The notes below the pieces were generated by a model that ran no database searches, was not told the DNA's origin, and saw nothing but the letters and a program-made list of their open reading frames with translations. The position numbers were made by a program, and so were the translations under genes. 52,591 bases of DNA from an uncultured bacterium (GTDB lineage Bacteria > Bacillota > Clostridia > Lachnospirales > Lachnospiraceae). Positions 1 through 7,167 of this stretch are shown here, piece by piece (positions within the stretch are counted from its first letter, which is position 1; each line of letters starts with the position of its first letter). The stretch spans positions 1 to 52,591 of the forward strand of contig CAMSTY010000020.1 in the NCBI GenBank assembly GCA_947063875.1, in the 5' to 3' direction.

Positions 1-571
1 GCTTTCCGGTATTCTGGCGGACAATCTCCTGGTAGATTGCTCCCTGGATGTCATAGCCCCAATACCGGACAAAATCCAGGTAGCCCACATCCCGGACGTA
101 TTCATGCTTTGTGATGGATGACATGACTTTCAAATCAACGATGACTTTATCTGCGATGTAGGAATCTATCTTTATCTTCCACTTCGCTCCGAACAATTCA
201 CCGGTCATAATGACCTGCTTATACCCAGAAAGACACATCATAAAAAAATTGTCACTTTCTATTCTACGAATAATGTCCTCCGCTTTGATGTATTCCGCTC
301 TCAGCCCTTTATCTCCGGTCTTTTTGAAAATCTCCGGATTCTCTGCCTTGAACGTATCCAGGCTCCCTTCAAAATAAGAATCCACATAGCTCCCCACCAG
401 AAGGGCAGTCGTTTTCTTTTCCTGCCAGCGCCCCTCCAGCTTTTCCATCGCGCAGTATTCGCATCCCAGCTTTCCGTATGTGCCAGCGAAATCCTTGTAC
501 TGCGATACACTCATGTATTCCCGGTTCGCCTCCGCGCTGTAATAATTACTTGCCGATAATTCCAATGTCAT
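1..571 (-). CDS. PD-(D/E)XK phage exonuclease-like protein (partial)
   Basis: The reading frame runs from an ATG at 571 off the left edge, so only about 190 N-terminal residues are visible. It starts 8 bases past the recT stop codon, and the GGAGGG ribosome site sits in that gap, so the two are translated as a pair. The visible part contains an Ile-Asp-Ser-Tyr stretch followed after about eight residues by Val-Asp-Leu-Lys, which fits the D...(D/E)-x-K metal-binding core of the PD-(D/E)XK nucleases that accompany RecT (RecE, YqaJ or DUF3799 type). By family knowledge it would resect double-stranded ends so that RecT can anneal the single strands. The exact subfamily cannot be fixed from the fragment. 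Confidence 0.75.
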   Translation of the reverse strand, partial: MTLELSASNYYSAEANREYMSVSQYKDFAGTYGKLGCEYCAMEKLEGRWQEKKTTALLVGSYVDSYFEGSLDTFKAENPEIFKKTGDKGLRAEYIKAEDIIRRIESDNFFMMCLSGYKQVIMTGELFGAKWKIKIDSYIADKVIVDLKVMSSITKHEYVRDVGYLDFVRYWGYDIQGAIYQEIVRQNTGK

Positions 572-578
572 TCCCTCC

Positions 579-1613
579 TTACTTAAACGGTAATTCCTCT
601 AAGCCCATGCTTTCCATGAAATCATCTATTTCCTCCGGGCTTACATACTCTCCGGCATCCGCCGCATCCGTTCCGGTTCCGTCTGAACTCTCTCCATTCT
701 CCGGCTGTTCATCCTTCGCCTGTTCATCACCCGGCCCCGGCAGCTCGAACACATTCTCCGCCTCGATTGCGTCCGGCTGGTTATCTCCGTATGATGCCTC
801 CCCTTCCTCGTCAAATGTCTTTTGGTCGTCCTGGATGGCTCTCTGCATATCCACAGATAAGATACCCCATTTGGAGAGCAGGAGCTTGATTACCGTTTTC
901 AGAGCCATAGCCTCAAAATCAGTAGTCCACTTGCTGTTTTTCTTCCCTTTGTTCAAGTCACTCCGGTATGCCTGGGAATACTTCTTTGCGTGATTCTCTA
1001 CCGCCTTTGTTGACATATACAATTCATGGCTGTAACCAGTCTTTAGTCTGAACCACGCATAATATCCAACAACTTTATCTGTCTGCCCCTCGTCTCTCTG
1101 GGTACATTGTGAGAAGTCCGTCACGAAAACAATCTCGCCGGTGATCGGATTATAGGAAACAAGTTCATCCTCATACACCACGGCATAATTCATCTTCTCG
1201 TAATATCCGGAGCGGATTGCCAGCTGGATAAAGCCCTTATACATCATCTGGAATTGGGCCTCCATGTGGTCTTCCCACTTCCCGGTCTGCGGATTCTTCT
1301 TGCTGTTGTTGTACGGAACGATAGCCGCGAATCCCAGGTTGCTGTCAATCGGCAGATCGTATGTAGCCGCCACAAAAGCCGCTGATACGATGGAATTAGG
1401 TTCTGCCCTTTTCAGCTGTGCGCTCCCAGATACTACATTCGTTAGTGACGCAAGGAACTGCGGCGCTTTCTGCCCCAGGATTTCCGCAAATTTCTTCTTG
1501 CAAGTGTCCCTGGAGATAATCTCCTTCACAAGGACTGCTGAACTCTTAGGTTTCTGAATCTCCCCCTGCTGGATCTGCTGCGCCGGTACCTGCCTCTGTT
1601 GCTGTCCTGCCAT
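579..1613 (-). CDS. recT: RecT-family single-strand annealing protein
   Basis: This 344-residue protein has the RecT layout: a Gln-rich N-terminus, then a core with SLTNVVSG, a stretch on selecting prior substrates (AATYDLPIDSNLGFAAIVPYNN) and a MYKGFIQLAIRSG segment, then an acidic low-complexity tail from about residue 265. RecT proteins anneal complementary single strands during phage recombination, normally with a partner exonuclease, and that partner follows immediately downstream at 571. The ATG at 1613 is preceded by a good purine-rich ribosome site (GGAGG). The length is at the upper end for the family because of the Asp/Glu/Gly-rich tail. Identification is confident. Confidence 0.93.
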   Translation of the reverse strand: MAGQQQRQVPAQQIQQGEIQKPKSSAVLVKEIISRDTCKKKFAEILGQKAPQFLASLTNVVSGSAQLKRAEPNSIVSAAFVAATYDLPIDSNLGFAAIVPYNNSKKNPQTGKWEDHMEAQFQMMYKGFIQLAIRSGYYEKMNYAVVYEDELVSYNPITGEIVFVTDFSQCTQRDEGQTDKVVGYYAWFRLKTGYSHELYMSTKAVENHAKKYSQAYRSDLNKGKKNSKWTTDFEAMALKTVIKLLLSKWGILSVDMQRAIQDDQKTFDEEGEASYGDNQPDAIEAENVFELPGPGDEQAKDEQPENGESSDGTGTDAADAGEYVSPEEIDDFMESMGLEELPFK

Positions 1614-1629
1614 ACTGTTTATCCTCCTT

Positions 1630-1845
1630 CTATGCTCTTTGCAGCTGTCCGCCGCATATTTCTACTACTTCCCTGGAACACATGTCATTCAGACACTCCA
1701 CACAAACCGGCCCTTCCTCTGACTCCAGGTATTCTTCATCCTCCATGATTCCATATCCGCACTTGATACAAGTGTATTTGCCCTTCGGTTCCCCTGCATT
1801 CGGGCATCTCGGATGGCACGGATTCTGTCTGCATATCTCACACAC
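1630..1845 (-). CDS. Small Cys-rich zinc-binding phage protein
   Basis: A 71-residue protein with ten cysteines, arranged as pairs: Cys-x2-Cys near the start, a Cys-Pro pair, a Cys-x2-Cys at about 26-29 and another Cys-x2-Cys in the middle (about 48-51). The spacing suggests one or two zinc ribbons. It lies 16 bases upstream of recT and overlaps the end of the gene before it by 8 bases, so it belongs to the early recombination operon of the element. I do not recognise a specific family; small zinc proteins of this kind are common in clostridial prophage early regions and their role is unknown. Confidence 0.7.
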   Translation of the reverse strand: MCEICRQNPCHPRCPNAGEPKGKYTCIKCGYGIMEDEEYLESEEGPVCVECLNDMCSREVVEICGGQLQRA

Positions 1846-2077
1846 TGACCGCCACCCCCATTCTTCTTAATGCGGTGATTGCATTTATCCCTCTGCGTAC
1901 AATGAAATTCTTCACTTCATCCCGGAATAAAAGCGGCAGATATTCCTCCCGGTTCTCGATACCGCATACCTCCATTTTCCGGAGGCAATACTGGAATACC
2001 CTATCTGCCTCACCGTCCGTCACGCCACCTGCGGTTCCCTGGAACTCTGCGGTGATCCGTTTTAATTCTTCTGACAT
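1838..2077 (-). CDS. Hypothetical phage early protein
   Basis: A 79-residue, largely helical charged protein of unknown function. The frame stays open to an ATG at 2098, but the start at 2077 is preferred: a GAGGAGG ribosome site at 2084-2090 lies six bases upstream, whereas the ATG at 2083 abuts that site and the one at 2098 lies upstream of it. It overlaps the preceding membrane-protein gene by 68 bases and the next gene by 8, a compaction typical of phage early operons. No motif was recognised. Confidence 0.6.
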   Translation of the reverse strand: MSEELKRITAEFQGTAGGVTDGEADRVFQYCLRKMEVCGIENREEYLPLLFRDEVKNFIVRRGINAITALRRMGVAVSV

Positions 2078-2300
2078 CCGCATCCTCCTCTCCTTCAAAT
2101 ATCATCATCACGACACCGGAGGCGTTTCTTGCCATGCTTACCGTCATCAGCAGAACCGGCAGCACAAGCCATTCCCCTCCGTATGCCATGTATCCACGCT
2201 CCCGGTATGCGCATTGAACGGCAAACCGCGTGAGAATAATCCCCAGCGTTATCCATATCCATTCGCGGTAGATGAACCGCGTTACTTTCCGCAATATCAT
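2010..2300 (-). CDS. Small membrane protein in phage operon
   Basis: A 96-residue frame whose first 65 residues hold two hydrophobic stretches (around 12-25 and 43-58), followed by a basic, low-complexity tail that overlaps the next gene in another frame. The start overlaps the hydrolase stop codon (ATGA), suggesting translational coupling. The GGAGGG ribosome site directly abuts this ATG, so the TTG at 2294, six bases downstream of the site, may be the true start. The function is unknown. The Arg-rich tail may simply be a by-product of the overlap, so the gene is less certain than its neighbours. Confidence 0.5.
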   Translation of the reverse strand: MILRKVTRFIYREWIWITLGIILTRFAVQCAYRERGYMAYGGEWLVLPVLLMTVSMARNASGVVMMIFEGEEDADVRRIKTDHRRVPGNRRWRDGR

Positions 2301-2923
2301 CCCTCCTTGTAGAAATAATGTTTTCCGTGTTTGAAAAGGAACTGCAAATTATTCTGGTGCCATGTGGAATCACTCCTGCTTTCAAAATACAGCGCCCCTT
2401 CGGATTCATCCCAATTCTCCTGCGTTACCATCTCCAGAGCCTTATAACAATCTTCGTCCGGCTCTACCGTGTACCAGCGGCCTCCCTCCTGGGTGACGCT
2501 GAACTGGCAAACTCCGTTATGCTCCTCCAGGATGACATCCTCTACCGTGTCCGGGAACCCTTCGCTCCGCACCCGGTTCAGTGCCACCAGGATAACCAAT
2601 GCTTTCCCTTCGGTGTCCTCTCCTTCCGCCTCCGCCATCGCCAGCTTTGCCAGCAAATAGGAATCTTCCGCATCCCGGCCAGGGGATTGTGTAGCTTGCG
2701 GTTCCGGTACCAGGATTTTTGCTCCCACGCTCGTATCGCTCCCAGAAGGCTCCTGGATGTCCGCTATGGCTACCGCTACTGCATCCACCACCGGCTCCGG
2801 CTCCATTTCTTCCCCTGCATCCGCTATAAACGGCCTTATCCCGATAAATGTATAGACGGCAGCTACCGTAATAGCCGCCAGCTTTGCGCTATGCAATAGC
2901 TGTCTCCGTTTTCTTGTGTCCAT
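2297..2923 (-). CDS. SleB/CwlJ-type cell-wall hydrolase, membrane anchored
   Basis: A 208-residue protein with an N-terminal membrane segment (about residues 12-34), a Glu/Pro-rich spacer, and a C-terminal Hydrolase_2 (SleB/CwlJ) domain from about residue 88. The domain shows the family signatures: a MAEAEGEDTEGK block carrying the presumed catalytic Glu, the LNRVRS strand, and a GVCQFS motif followed by aromatic residues. SleB and CwlJ cleave cortex or wall peptidoglycan. Here the gene sits among phage early genes rather than in a lysis cassette, so it may act on the host wall at another stage, for example during lysogeny. It overlaps the upstream 59-codon gene by 35 bases and the downstream gene by 4. 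Confidence 0.8.
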   Translation of the reverse strand: MDTRKRRQLLHSAKLAAITVAAVYTFIGIRPFIADAGEEMEPEPVVDAVAVAIADIQEPSGSDTSVGAKILVPEPQATQSPGRDAEDSYLLAKLAMAEAEGEDTEGKALVILVALNRVRSEGFPDTVEDVILEEHNGVCQFSVTQEGGRWYTVEPDEDCYKALEMVTQENWDESEGALYFESRSDSTWHQNNLQFLFKHGKHYFYKEG

Positions 2924-3068
2924 TCCTGCTCCTTTCCACCAGCGGCACAGTGAACAGCCCCAGGTTTACTCCAGATGACTTCTCAACTGCCGCGTCAAAC
3001 TCATTATCATCTTTTATCCCATATTGTGTTTTCAGAATCTCTCTCAACTTGGCAGCATCCATAACCAT
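2889..3068 (-). CDS. 59-residue hypothetical phage protein
   Basis: A short gene read directly from the sequence between the XRE regulator and the hydrolase. ATG codons at 3068 and 3062 open a frame that ends with TAG at 2889. The product starts with a charged helix (AAKLREILKTQYGIKDDNEF) and continues into a VNLGLFTVPL strand and a basic tail. This pattern (helix with a YGI motif, then a short strand ending in Pro-Leu) recurs in small proteins of clostridial mobile elements, but no function is known to me. It overlaps the hydrolase start by 35 bases and begins 3 bases after the upstream stop, consistent with one transcript. Confidence 0.55.
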   Translation of the reverse strand: MVMDAAKLREILKTQYGIKDDNEFDAAVEKSSGVNLGLFTVPLVERSRNGHKKTETAIA

Positions 3069-3070
3069 CC

Positions 3071-3562
3071 CTACCCTTTCAGTGCCTTTTCACCTGCTAT
3101 CTTTAATTCACTAATGGCAACCGCCATCTGGTCCAGCCGCTCCATGATTGATTTCAGCGCCGGTTTCTCCGCATCGTCTATGACGCCATCCTCTGTAATC
3201 TCGATTAAATCCTTCTGGATTCCTTTTAGATTGTCGACATCAAACTCCCGGATAAGCCGGAGCGCGATCCCCTCCAGGTTCTTTGCCTGCGTTGCCACCG
3301 GCATTGACTTTCCAATCGGACACTCATGCTTGCAATAGCTGTATTTCAGCTCCGGGCAGTTATAGAGGTCTGCCATAAGCACCACTTTATCCACCGGAAC
3401 CACCTTTGTATTCCCCAGCTCATAATCAGCCAGTGTTGATACGGACACTCCCAGCAGTTCCGCCGCCCCTTCCCTGCTGTATAGCCTCTCGTTGTATATT
3501 GCCGCCTTTTTCCTCGCCAGAAAGTACACATTATCATTGTCTTTCATAGAGCCATTCCCCAT
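3071..3562 (-). CDS. XRE-family helix-turn-helix regulator
   Basis: A 163-residue protein with an N-terminal HTH_XRE domain (about residues 13-62). The helix-turn-helix reads as SREGAAELLGVSVSTLADYE, the classic SxxxxAxxLGVS arrangement. A Cys-rich patch follows (YCKHECPIG), then a C-terminal helical region likely to mediate oligomerisation. The start at 3562 is chosen because a GGTGG-type site lies just upstream; the open frame reaches 3625 and would overlap the previous gene. It is the second gene of the leftward early operon, after the tandem-HTH gene, and probably regulates element genes. Confidence 0.75.
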   Translation of the reverse strand: MGNGSMKDNDNVYFLARKKAAIYNERLYSREGAAELLGVSVSTLADYELGNTKVVPVDKVVLMADLYNCPELKYSYCKHECPIGKSMPVATQAKNLEGIALRLIREFDVDNLKGIQKDLIEITEDGVIDDAEKPALKSIMERLDQMAVAISELKIAGEKALKG

Positions 3563-3590
3563 GTCATCCACCGTCCTTTCGATGTATAAT

Positions 3591-3992
3591 TCAATTAGCA
3601 TCTGAGGAAAGAGCAGCTGCATCAATGTTCAGTACATCGCTTATGGCTCTGACCGCTGGAGAGGATTGCACCCTGCCATTGATGACTGCCGATGTGTGGC
3701 CTTTGCTCATGTGCGCTGCCTTTGCCAAATCCAGCACACTCCATCCGCGCTTTACCATCGCTATCCTCACGCTCTTGCACCAGGAATCAGATTTTCTCTT
3801 TTCTGGGCTTTCGATGTTCAACGTATCGCTTATGAGCCGCATGGCTGGTTCAGACTGGACTCTGCCGTTGATGACCGCCGATGTATACACACGCGACATC
3901 CCGATAGCATCCGCTAAATCTTGTACACTCAATTCGCGCTCAATCATGGCGATTTTTACGTTCTCACACCAGGGAGTTAGCTTTTTTTCCAT
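3591..3992 (-). CDS. Cro-side regulator with two tandem HTH domains
   Basis: A 133-residue protein consisting of two copies of the same helix-turn-helix domain. Residues about 8-60 and 71-123 align throughout: WCENVKIAMIERELSVQDLA against WCKSVRIAMVKRGWSVLDLA, then MSRVYTSAVINGRVQS against MSKGHTSAVINGRVQS. It is therefore a covalent head-to-tail dimer of a XRE/Cro-like unit. It starts at 3992 with a GGAGG site and is transcribed away from the CI-like gene, the position of Cro in a lysis-lysogeny switch. A fused pair could bind direct-repeat operators, and direct repeats do lie just upstream at 4022-4046. The DNA-binding role is inferred from the fold. Confidence 0.8.
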   Translation of the reverse strand: MEKKLTPWCENVKIAMIERELSVQDLADAIGMSRVYTSAVINGRVQSEPAMRLISDTLNIESPEKRKSDSWCKSVRIAMVKRGWSVLDLAKAAHMSKGHTSAVINGRVQSSPAVRAISDVLNIDAAALSSDAN

Positions 3993-4234
3993 CTCTCTTA
4001 CCTCCTTTGCTATGATGTGCGTTACATTTTGACTTTACATTTTGACGATACATTGTTAAAATGAATATGTGCGCTCTTTGTCTTGTAACGCATAAAAGAG
4101 CGTTTTTGTGCATGTGTTATTCGTTAAGGAAAATAAAACGCACAAATGTATCTTGCATATATATCATAACTCACTGAAAGGCGTTTGTCAATATTTTTAC
4201 GCCGATTTGTGAGTTGCTTTTGGAGGTGGCTTAT
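3993..4234. promoter_or_regulatory. Divergent lysis-lysogeny control region with direct repeats
   Basis: This 242-bp AT-rich gap separates the leftward tandem-HTH gene from the rightward CI-like gene. It contains two tandem 12-bp direct repeats, TTACATTTTGAC, at 4022-4033 and 4035-4046, offset by 13 bp. It also has several copies of an AACGC/GCGTT element (around 4087, 4108, 4137 and 4181) that may be operator half-sites. The rightward gene has a clear GGAGGTGG ribosome site at 4222-4229. Exact promoters could not be assigned with confidence. Confidence 0.6.
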
Positions 4235-4594
4235 TTGTTTTGGGATAATTTTAAGGAAATATGCGACATGAAGGGTTTGAAACCCACTCCAGTATTGAAA
4301 GAATGTAAAATAAGTACCGGTAGCATCGGAAGATGGCAAGCTGGTAGCGCTCCAAACTCCGATGCTGTAATTGCTTTAGCAGAATATCTTAATTGTTCCA
4401 CAGACCTCCTTCTTACTGGGAGTGAATATGTAAAGCCTGGAGAACCGCAACCGTTATCACAAGATGAATCAGACATACTTGCCATGTTTCGTTCTTTGCC
4501 CGGAAATCTCCAGGATATGTGTTTTGCATATATGAAAAGCGCGTGTGATACTTACCGCGCTATGCAAGAGGAGGAAAAAAGGTTATTAGGATAG
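4235..4594 (+). CDS. CI-like XRE repressor
   Basis: A 119-residue protein with an N-terminal HTH_XRE domain. It starts with FWDNFKEICDMKG, typical of clostridial phage repressors, and the recognition region reads ISTGSIGRWQAGSAPNSDAV. A short C-terminal part carries SQDESDILAMFRSLP and a helix, with no LexA-like peptidase domain. A TTG start at 4235 is preferred, five bases after a GGAGGTGG site at 4222-4229; the frame opens upstream at 4214 but that part contains the ribosome site. It is divergent from the tandem-HTH gene and runs in the same direction as the integrase, the usual position of the lysogeny repressor. Confidence 0.8.
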   Translation: MFWDNFKEICDMKGLKPTPVLKECKISTGSIGRWQAGSAPNSDAVIALAEYLNCSTDLLLTGSEYVKPGEPQPLSQDESDILAMFRSLPGNLQDMCFAYMKSACDTYRAMQEEEKRLLG

Positions 4595-4636
4595 ACAGCA
4601 TCCGCAAGCGGCGGAAATAAACAATGGAGGTGGATT

Positions 4637-5179
4637 ATGTTGCCAGATTATATGCGTCCTATTTCTGGAGACGGTACCGGGAATGATATGCGGTGGGATA
4701 GCCTCACCCTGGAAGTAGAGTTATATTTGAGAACCGGGAATTACCGCCTGCTCCGGGATGCCCGTGTGCGCCAGGGCCGGTTTGTAGAACTGGAAGGGAA
4801 TCTCCGTATAGCGCTTGCCTATTACTGCATGGCTTTCTACTCCGACTTAAACGGCTTTGACAGCATAGAACGCCTGCTATATTATCAGCAGGACAATTTC
4901 CGCGGCTGGAAATCGACTGCATCTGTGGATGTTGGAATCGTGAACAAAATCTTTGACCTTTGCTGCAGGTGCGGTATATCAGAAAAAGAACTGCTCACCA
5001 TCTGCCGCAAGGCTTTCATACCTGGCATTTACCAATGCCACCTATTCACAACAAAAGAGTGCCGTGAGCTGCTGCTTATGTCCAGGGATGGGAAGATCGG
5101 GGAAATTAACTCCAGGATAAGCCAGGCGGAGGACCGGTTCCTTTCACAGTTCGCTTGCCAGCGGCAGGCTGCAATATAG
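4637..5179 (+). CDS. Hypothetical protein between repressor and integrase
   Basis: A 180-residue protein preceded by a GGAGG site (about 4625). It is mainly helical and rich in Arg, Tyr and Cys, including a FDLCCRCGISEKELL stretch. No enzymatic motif, signal peptide or membrane segment is evident. The gene lies 42 bases after the CI-like gene and 37 before the integrase, all in the same direction, so it is probably co-expressed in the lysogen. It might be an accessory lysogeny or exclusion protein, but the sequence does not show this. Confidence 0.6.
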   Translation: MLPDYMRPISGDGTGNDMRWDSLTLEVELYLRTGNYRLLRDARVRQGRFVELEGNLRIALAYYCMAFYSDLNGFDSIERLLYYQQDNFRGWKSTASVDVGIVNKIFDLCCRCGISEKELLTICRKAFIPGIYQCHLFTTKECRELLLMSRDGKIGEINSRISQAEDRFLSQFACQRQAAI

Positions 5180-5216
5180 CCCCCATTTAGGGGCTTTTCT
5201 TTTTGGGAGGTATTTC

Positions 5217-6953
5217 ATGGCTTATAAGAAAGTAAAGGCATTGATAGAGCATGGCAAGGCGCGTGTGGCAATATATGTCCGCGTCTCTACCTTGTACCAG
5301 ATAGACAAAGACTCCCTACCAATGCAGAAAAAAGACTTGATTGCGTATGCGTCCCTTATCTTGGGTACGGATGATTATGTGATATTTGAGGACGCAGGCT
5401 ACTCCGGGAAGAATACTGACCGGCCAAAATTCCAGGAGATGATGTCCCAGATTCGCCAGGGCGTTTTCACGCACCTGCTTGTCTGGAAGATAGACCGCAT
5501 CTCCCGGAATCTCCTGGACTTCGCATCCATGTACAATGAGCTGAAAGAGCTGGGGGTCATCTTTGTAAGCAAGAATGAGCAGTTTGATACCTCTACTGCT
5601 ATGGGAGAGGCCATGCTTAAAATCATCCTGGTATTTGCGGAGCTGGAGCGCAACATGACATCAGAGCGCGTGACCGCTACCATGATTTCCAGGGCGAACA
5701 ATGGCCTATGGAACGGCGGGCGCGTTCCGTATGGCTATAATTACGACATCCAGACCGGGGAGTTTTCTTTCAATGAATCGGAAAAATCCGTTGTGGAGAT
5801 GATGCACAACCTTTATGAGGAACACCGCTCCCTTATCCATGTAGCCAGAATCCTTAATGACCGGCAGCTGTTCTCTCGCGCCGGAAATCAATGGTCTGCC
5901 GCCACACTCTTAATCATCCTGCGGAACGTATTCTACTGCGGAGATTACCAGTACAACCGCTCAAAGGAAGGAAACCGGAGTAAAAAGAAAAAAGAATCCG
6001 AATGGATAACGATTCAAGACCATCACCCGGCGATGATAAGTCGTGAACAAAAAGAGCGCATTATCGCCATTCTGGATTCCCAGGCAGAGCAGTATAAAAT
6101 CCATCAGAGGAAACATGAGACAAAACACGTTCATGTGTTCGGTGGCCTTATGTATTGTGGTGCCTGTAAAAAGCCCATGAACAGCACTCCTGGTAATATT
6201 ACAAGGGACGGCTGGAAGTATTCAAAATACTCCTGCTCCACACGCCGGAAATCTCCTACCGCCTGCAACTGTCCTACTATCTCTGATCCGGTCGTTGGAG
6301 AGTTTGTATTTAACTATATACTGAATATGCTTAACGCACAGCGTGGCTTTGCGGAAATATCTTCTCCAGAGGAATTGCAGGAGCGTCTCCTTCGCGGCGA
6401 TACTTTCCTCCAGGTAAAGGGGATTGAACCGGATGGGCTGAATGACCTATACTCCGTCCTTGCATCCGGAAAAGTGTCTGGAGATGTGTATGGGAAGGGA
6501 GTTAAAATCAAAAAAGACGAAAAGAGGCAAGCGCAGTCGGAGCTTTCAAAACTCCGGAAGGAAAAGCAGAGGGCAGAACGCGCTCTGGAACGTCTGACAA
6601 ACTTATACCTTTATTCCGATGACGCGATGTCGGAAAAAGAATATATCATCGAAAAAGAAAAACTTATTGAGGCTCTGGAGGGCATCAATGAGCGGATAGG
6701 GATGGCAAACCCGGATGCCTGGAACCAGTCCGTATCCGATGAAATCTTTGTGCAGCGTGCCAGCGAGTTCATCATATCGCAGAACCTATCCGGCAGGAAT
6801 TATGTCAATTACAAGCGCCTGGCATCGTCCGTGGATGCGGATGTCTTGAAAACATTCCTTCTGGGAATCATTGACAGCATCTCCGTTATGGATGGACGCA
6901 TCTGCTCTATTGTTTTCAAAAATGGTCTGTCCCATTCTTTCATCTACCGGTGA
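5217..6953 (+). CDS. Large serine recombinase (phage integrase)
   Basis: A 578-residue large serine integrase. The N-terminal resolvase domain contains the nucleophile in YVRVST (Ser24), followed by an EDAGYSGKNTDRP block and the KIDRISRNLLDF motif. The recombinase domain (from about residue 165, VPYGYN...) leads to a zinc beta-ribbon with CGACKK at about 320 and a later Cys pair (SCST, CNCP). A coiled-coil segment at about 430-490 is the family's directionality element. Full length and intact. It ends near 6953, just before host metabolism begins, so it marks the right end of the element. By family knowledge it recombines short attB and attP sites; these cannot be identified because the other end is outside the window. 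Confidence 0.95.
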   Translation: MAYKKVKALIEHGKARVAIYVRVSTLYQIDKDSLPMQKKDLIAYASLILGTDDYVIFEDAGYSGKNTDRPKFQEMMSQIRQGVFTHLLVWKIDRISRNLLDFASMYNELKELGVIFVSKNEQFDTSTAMGEAMLKIILVFAELERNMTSERVTATMISRANNGLWNGGRVPYGYNYDIQTGEFSFNESEKSVVEMMHNLYEEHRSLIHVARILNDRQLFSRAGNQWSAATLLIILRNVFYCGDYQYNRSKEGNRSKKKKESEWITIQDHHPAMISREQKERIIAILDSQAEQYKIHQRKHETKHVHVFGGLMYCGACKKPMNSTPGNITRDGWKYSKYSCSTRRKSPTACNCPTISDPVVGEFVFNYILNMLNAQRGFAEISSPEELQERLLRGDTFLQVKGIEPDGLNDLYSVLASGKVSGDVYGKGVKIKKDEKRQAQSELSKLRKEKQRAERALERLTNLYLYSDDAMSEKEYIIEKEKLIEALEGINERIGMANPDAWNQSVSDEIFVQRASEFIISQNLSGRNYVNYKRLASSVDADVLKTFLLGIIDSISVMDGRICSIVFKNGLSHSFIYR

Positions 6954-6957
6954 TGAT

Positions 6958-7007
6958 GGGACAAAATACCCCAGGAGCCGCTAAACTCCTGGGGTTTCCT
7001 CTGTCCC
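6958..7007 (+). terminator. Terminator-like hairpin after the integrase
   Basis: A hairpin with arms CCCCAGGAG (6969-6977) and CTCCTGGGG (6986-6994) is followed by TTT. It is enclosed by a further inverted pair, GGGACA (6958-6963) and TGTCCC (7002-7007). It probably ends the integrase transcript and may lie near the element's attachment site. The 160 bp from 7008 to 7167 hold no gene I can support. Confidence 0.65.
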
Positions 7008-7167
7008 AAAATTCAAAATCTATTTTCTTCTGGGATTTCCCTTAGTTTACAAAAGCGCGATTTCAATGCTACAACACGAGCATAGCATCTCTTTCCTTAA
7101 TATTTTTACGCCCCGCCTTTCCCCTCAGCGGCGCCGTAAAGAACAGCATAGCTGCCGGCGATCCGGT

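Noticed and set aside
301..510. A 69-codon minus-strand frame at the left edge.
   Set aside because: It lies in another frame of the PD-(D/E)XK nuclease gene, whose own frame is open across the whole region with a ribosome site.
2095..2409. A 104-codon minus-strand frame overlapping the membrane-protein and hydrolase genes.
   Set aside because: It overlaps two better-supported genes, has no ribosome site and no hydrophobic or domain pattern.
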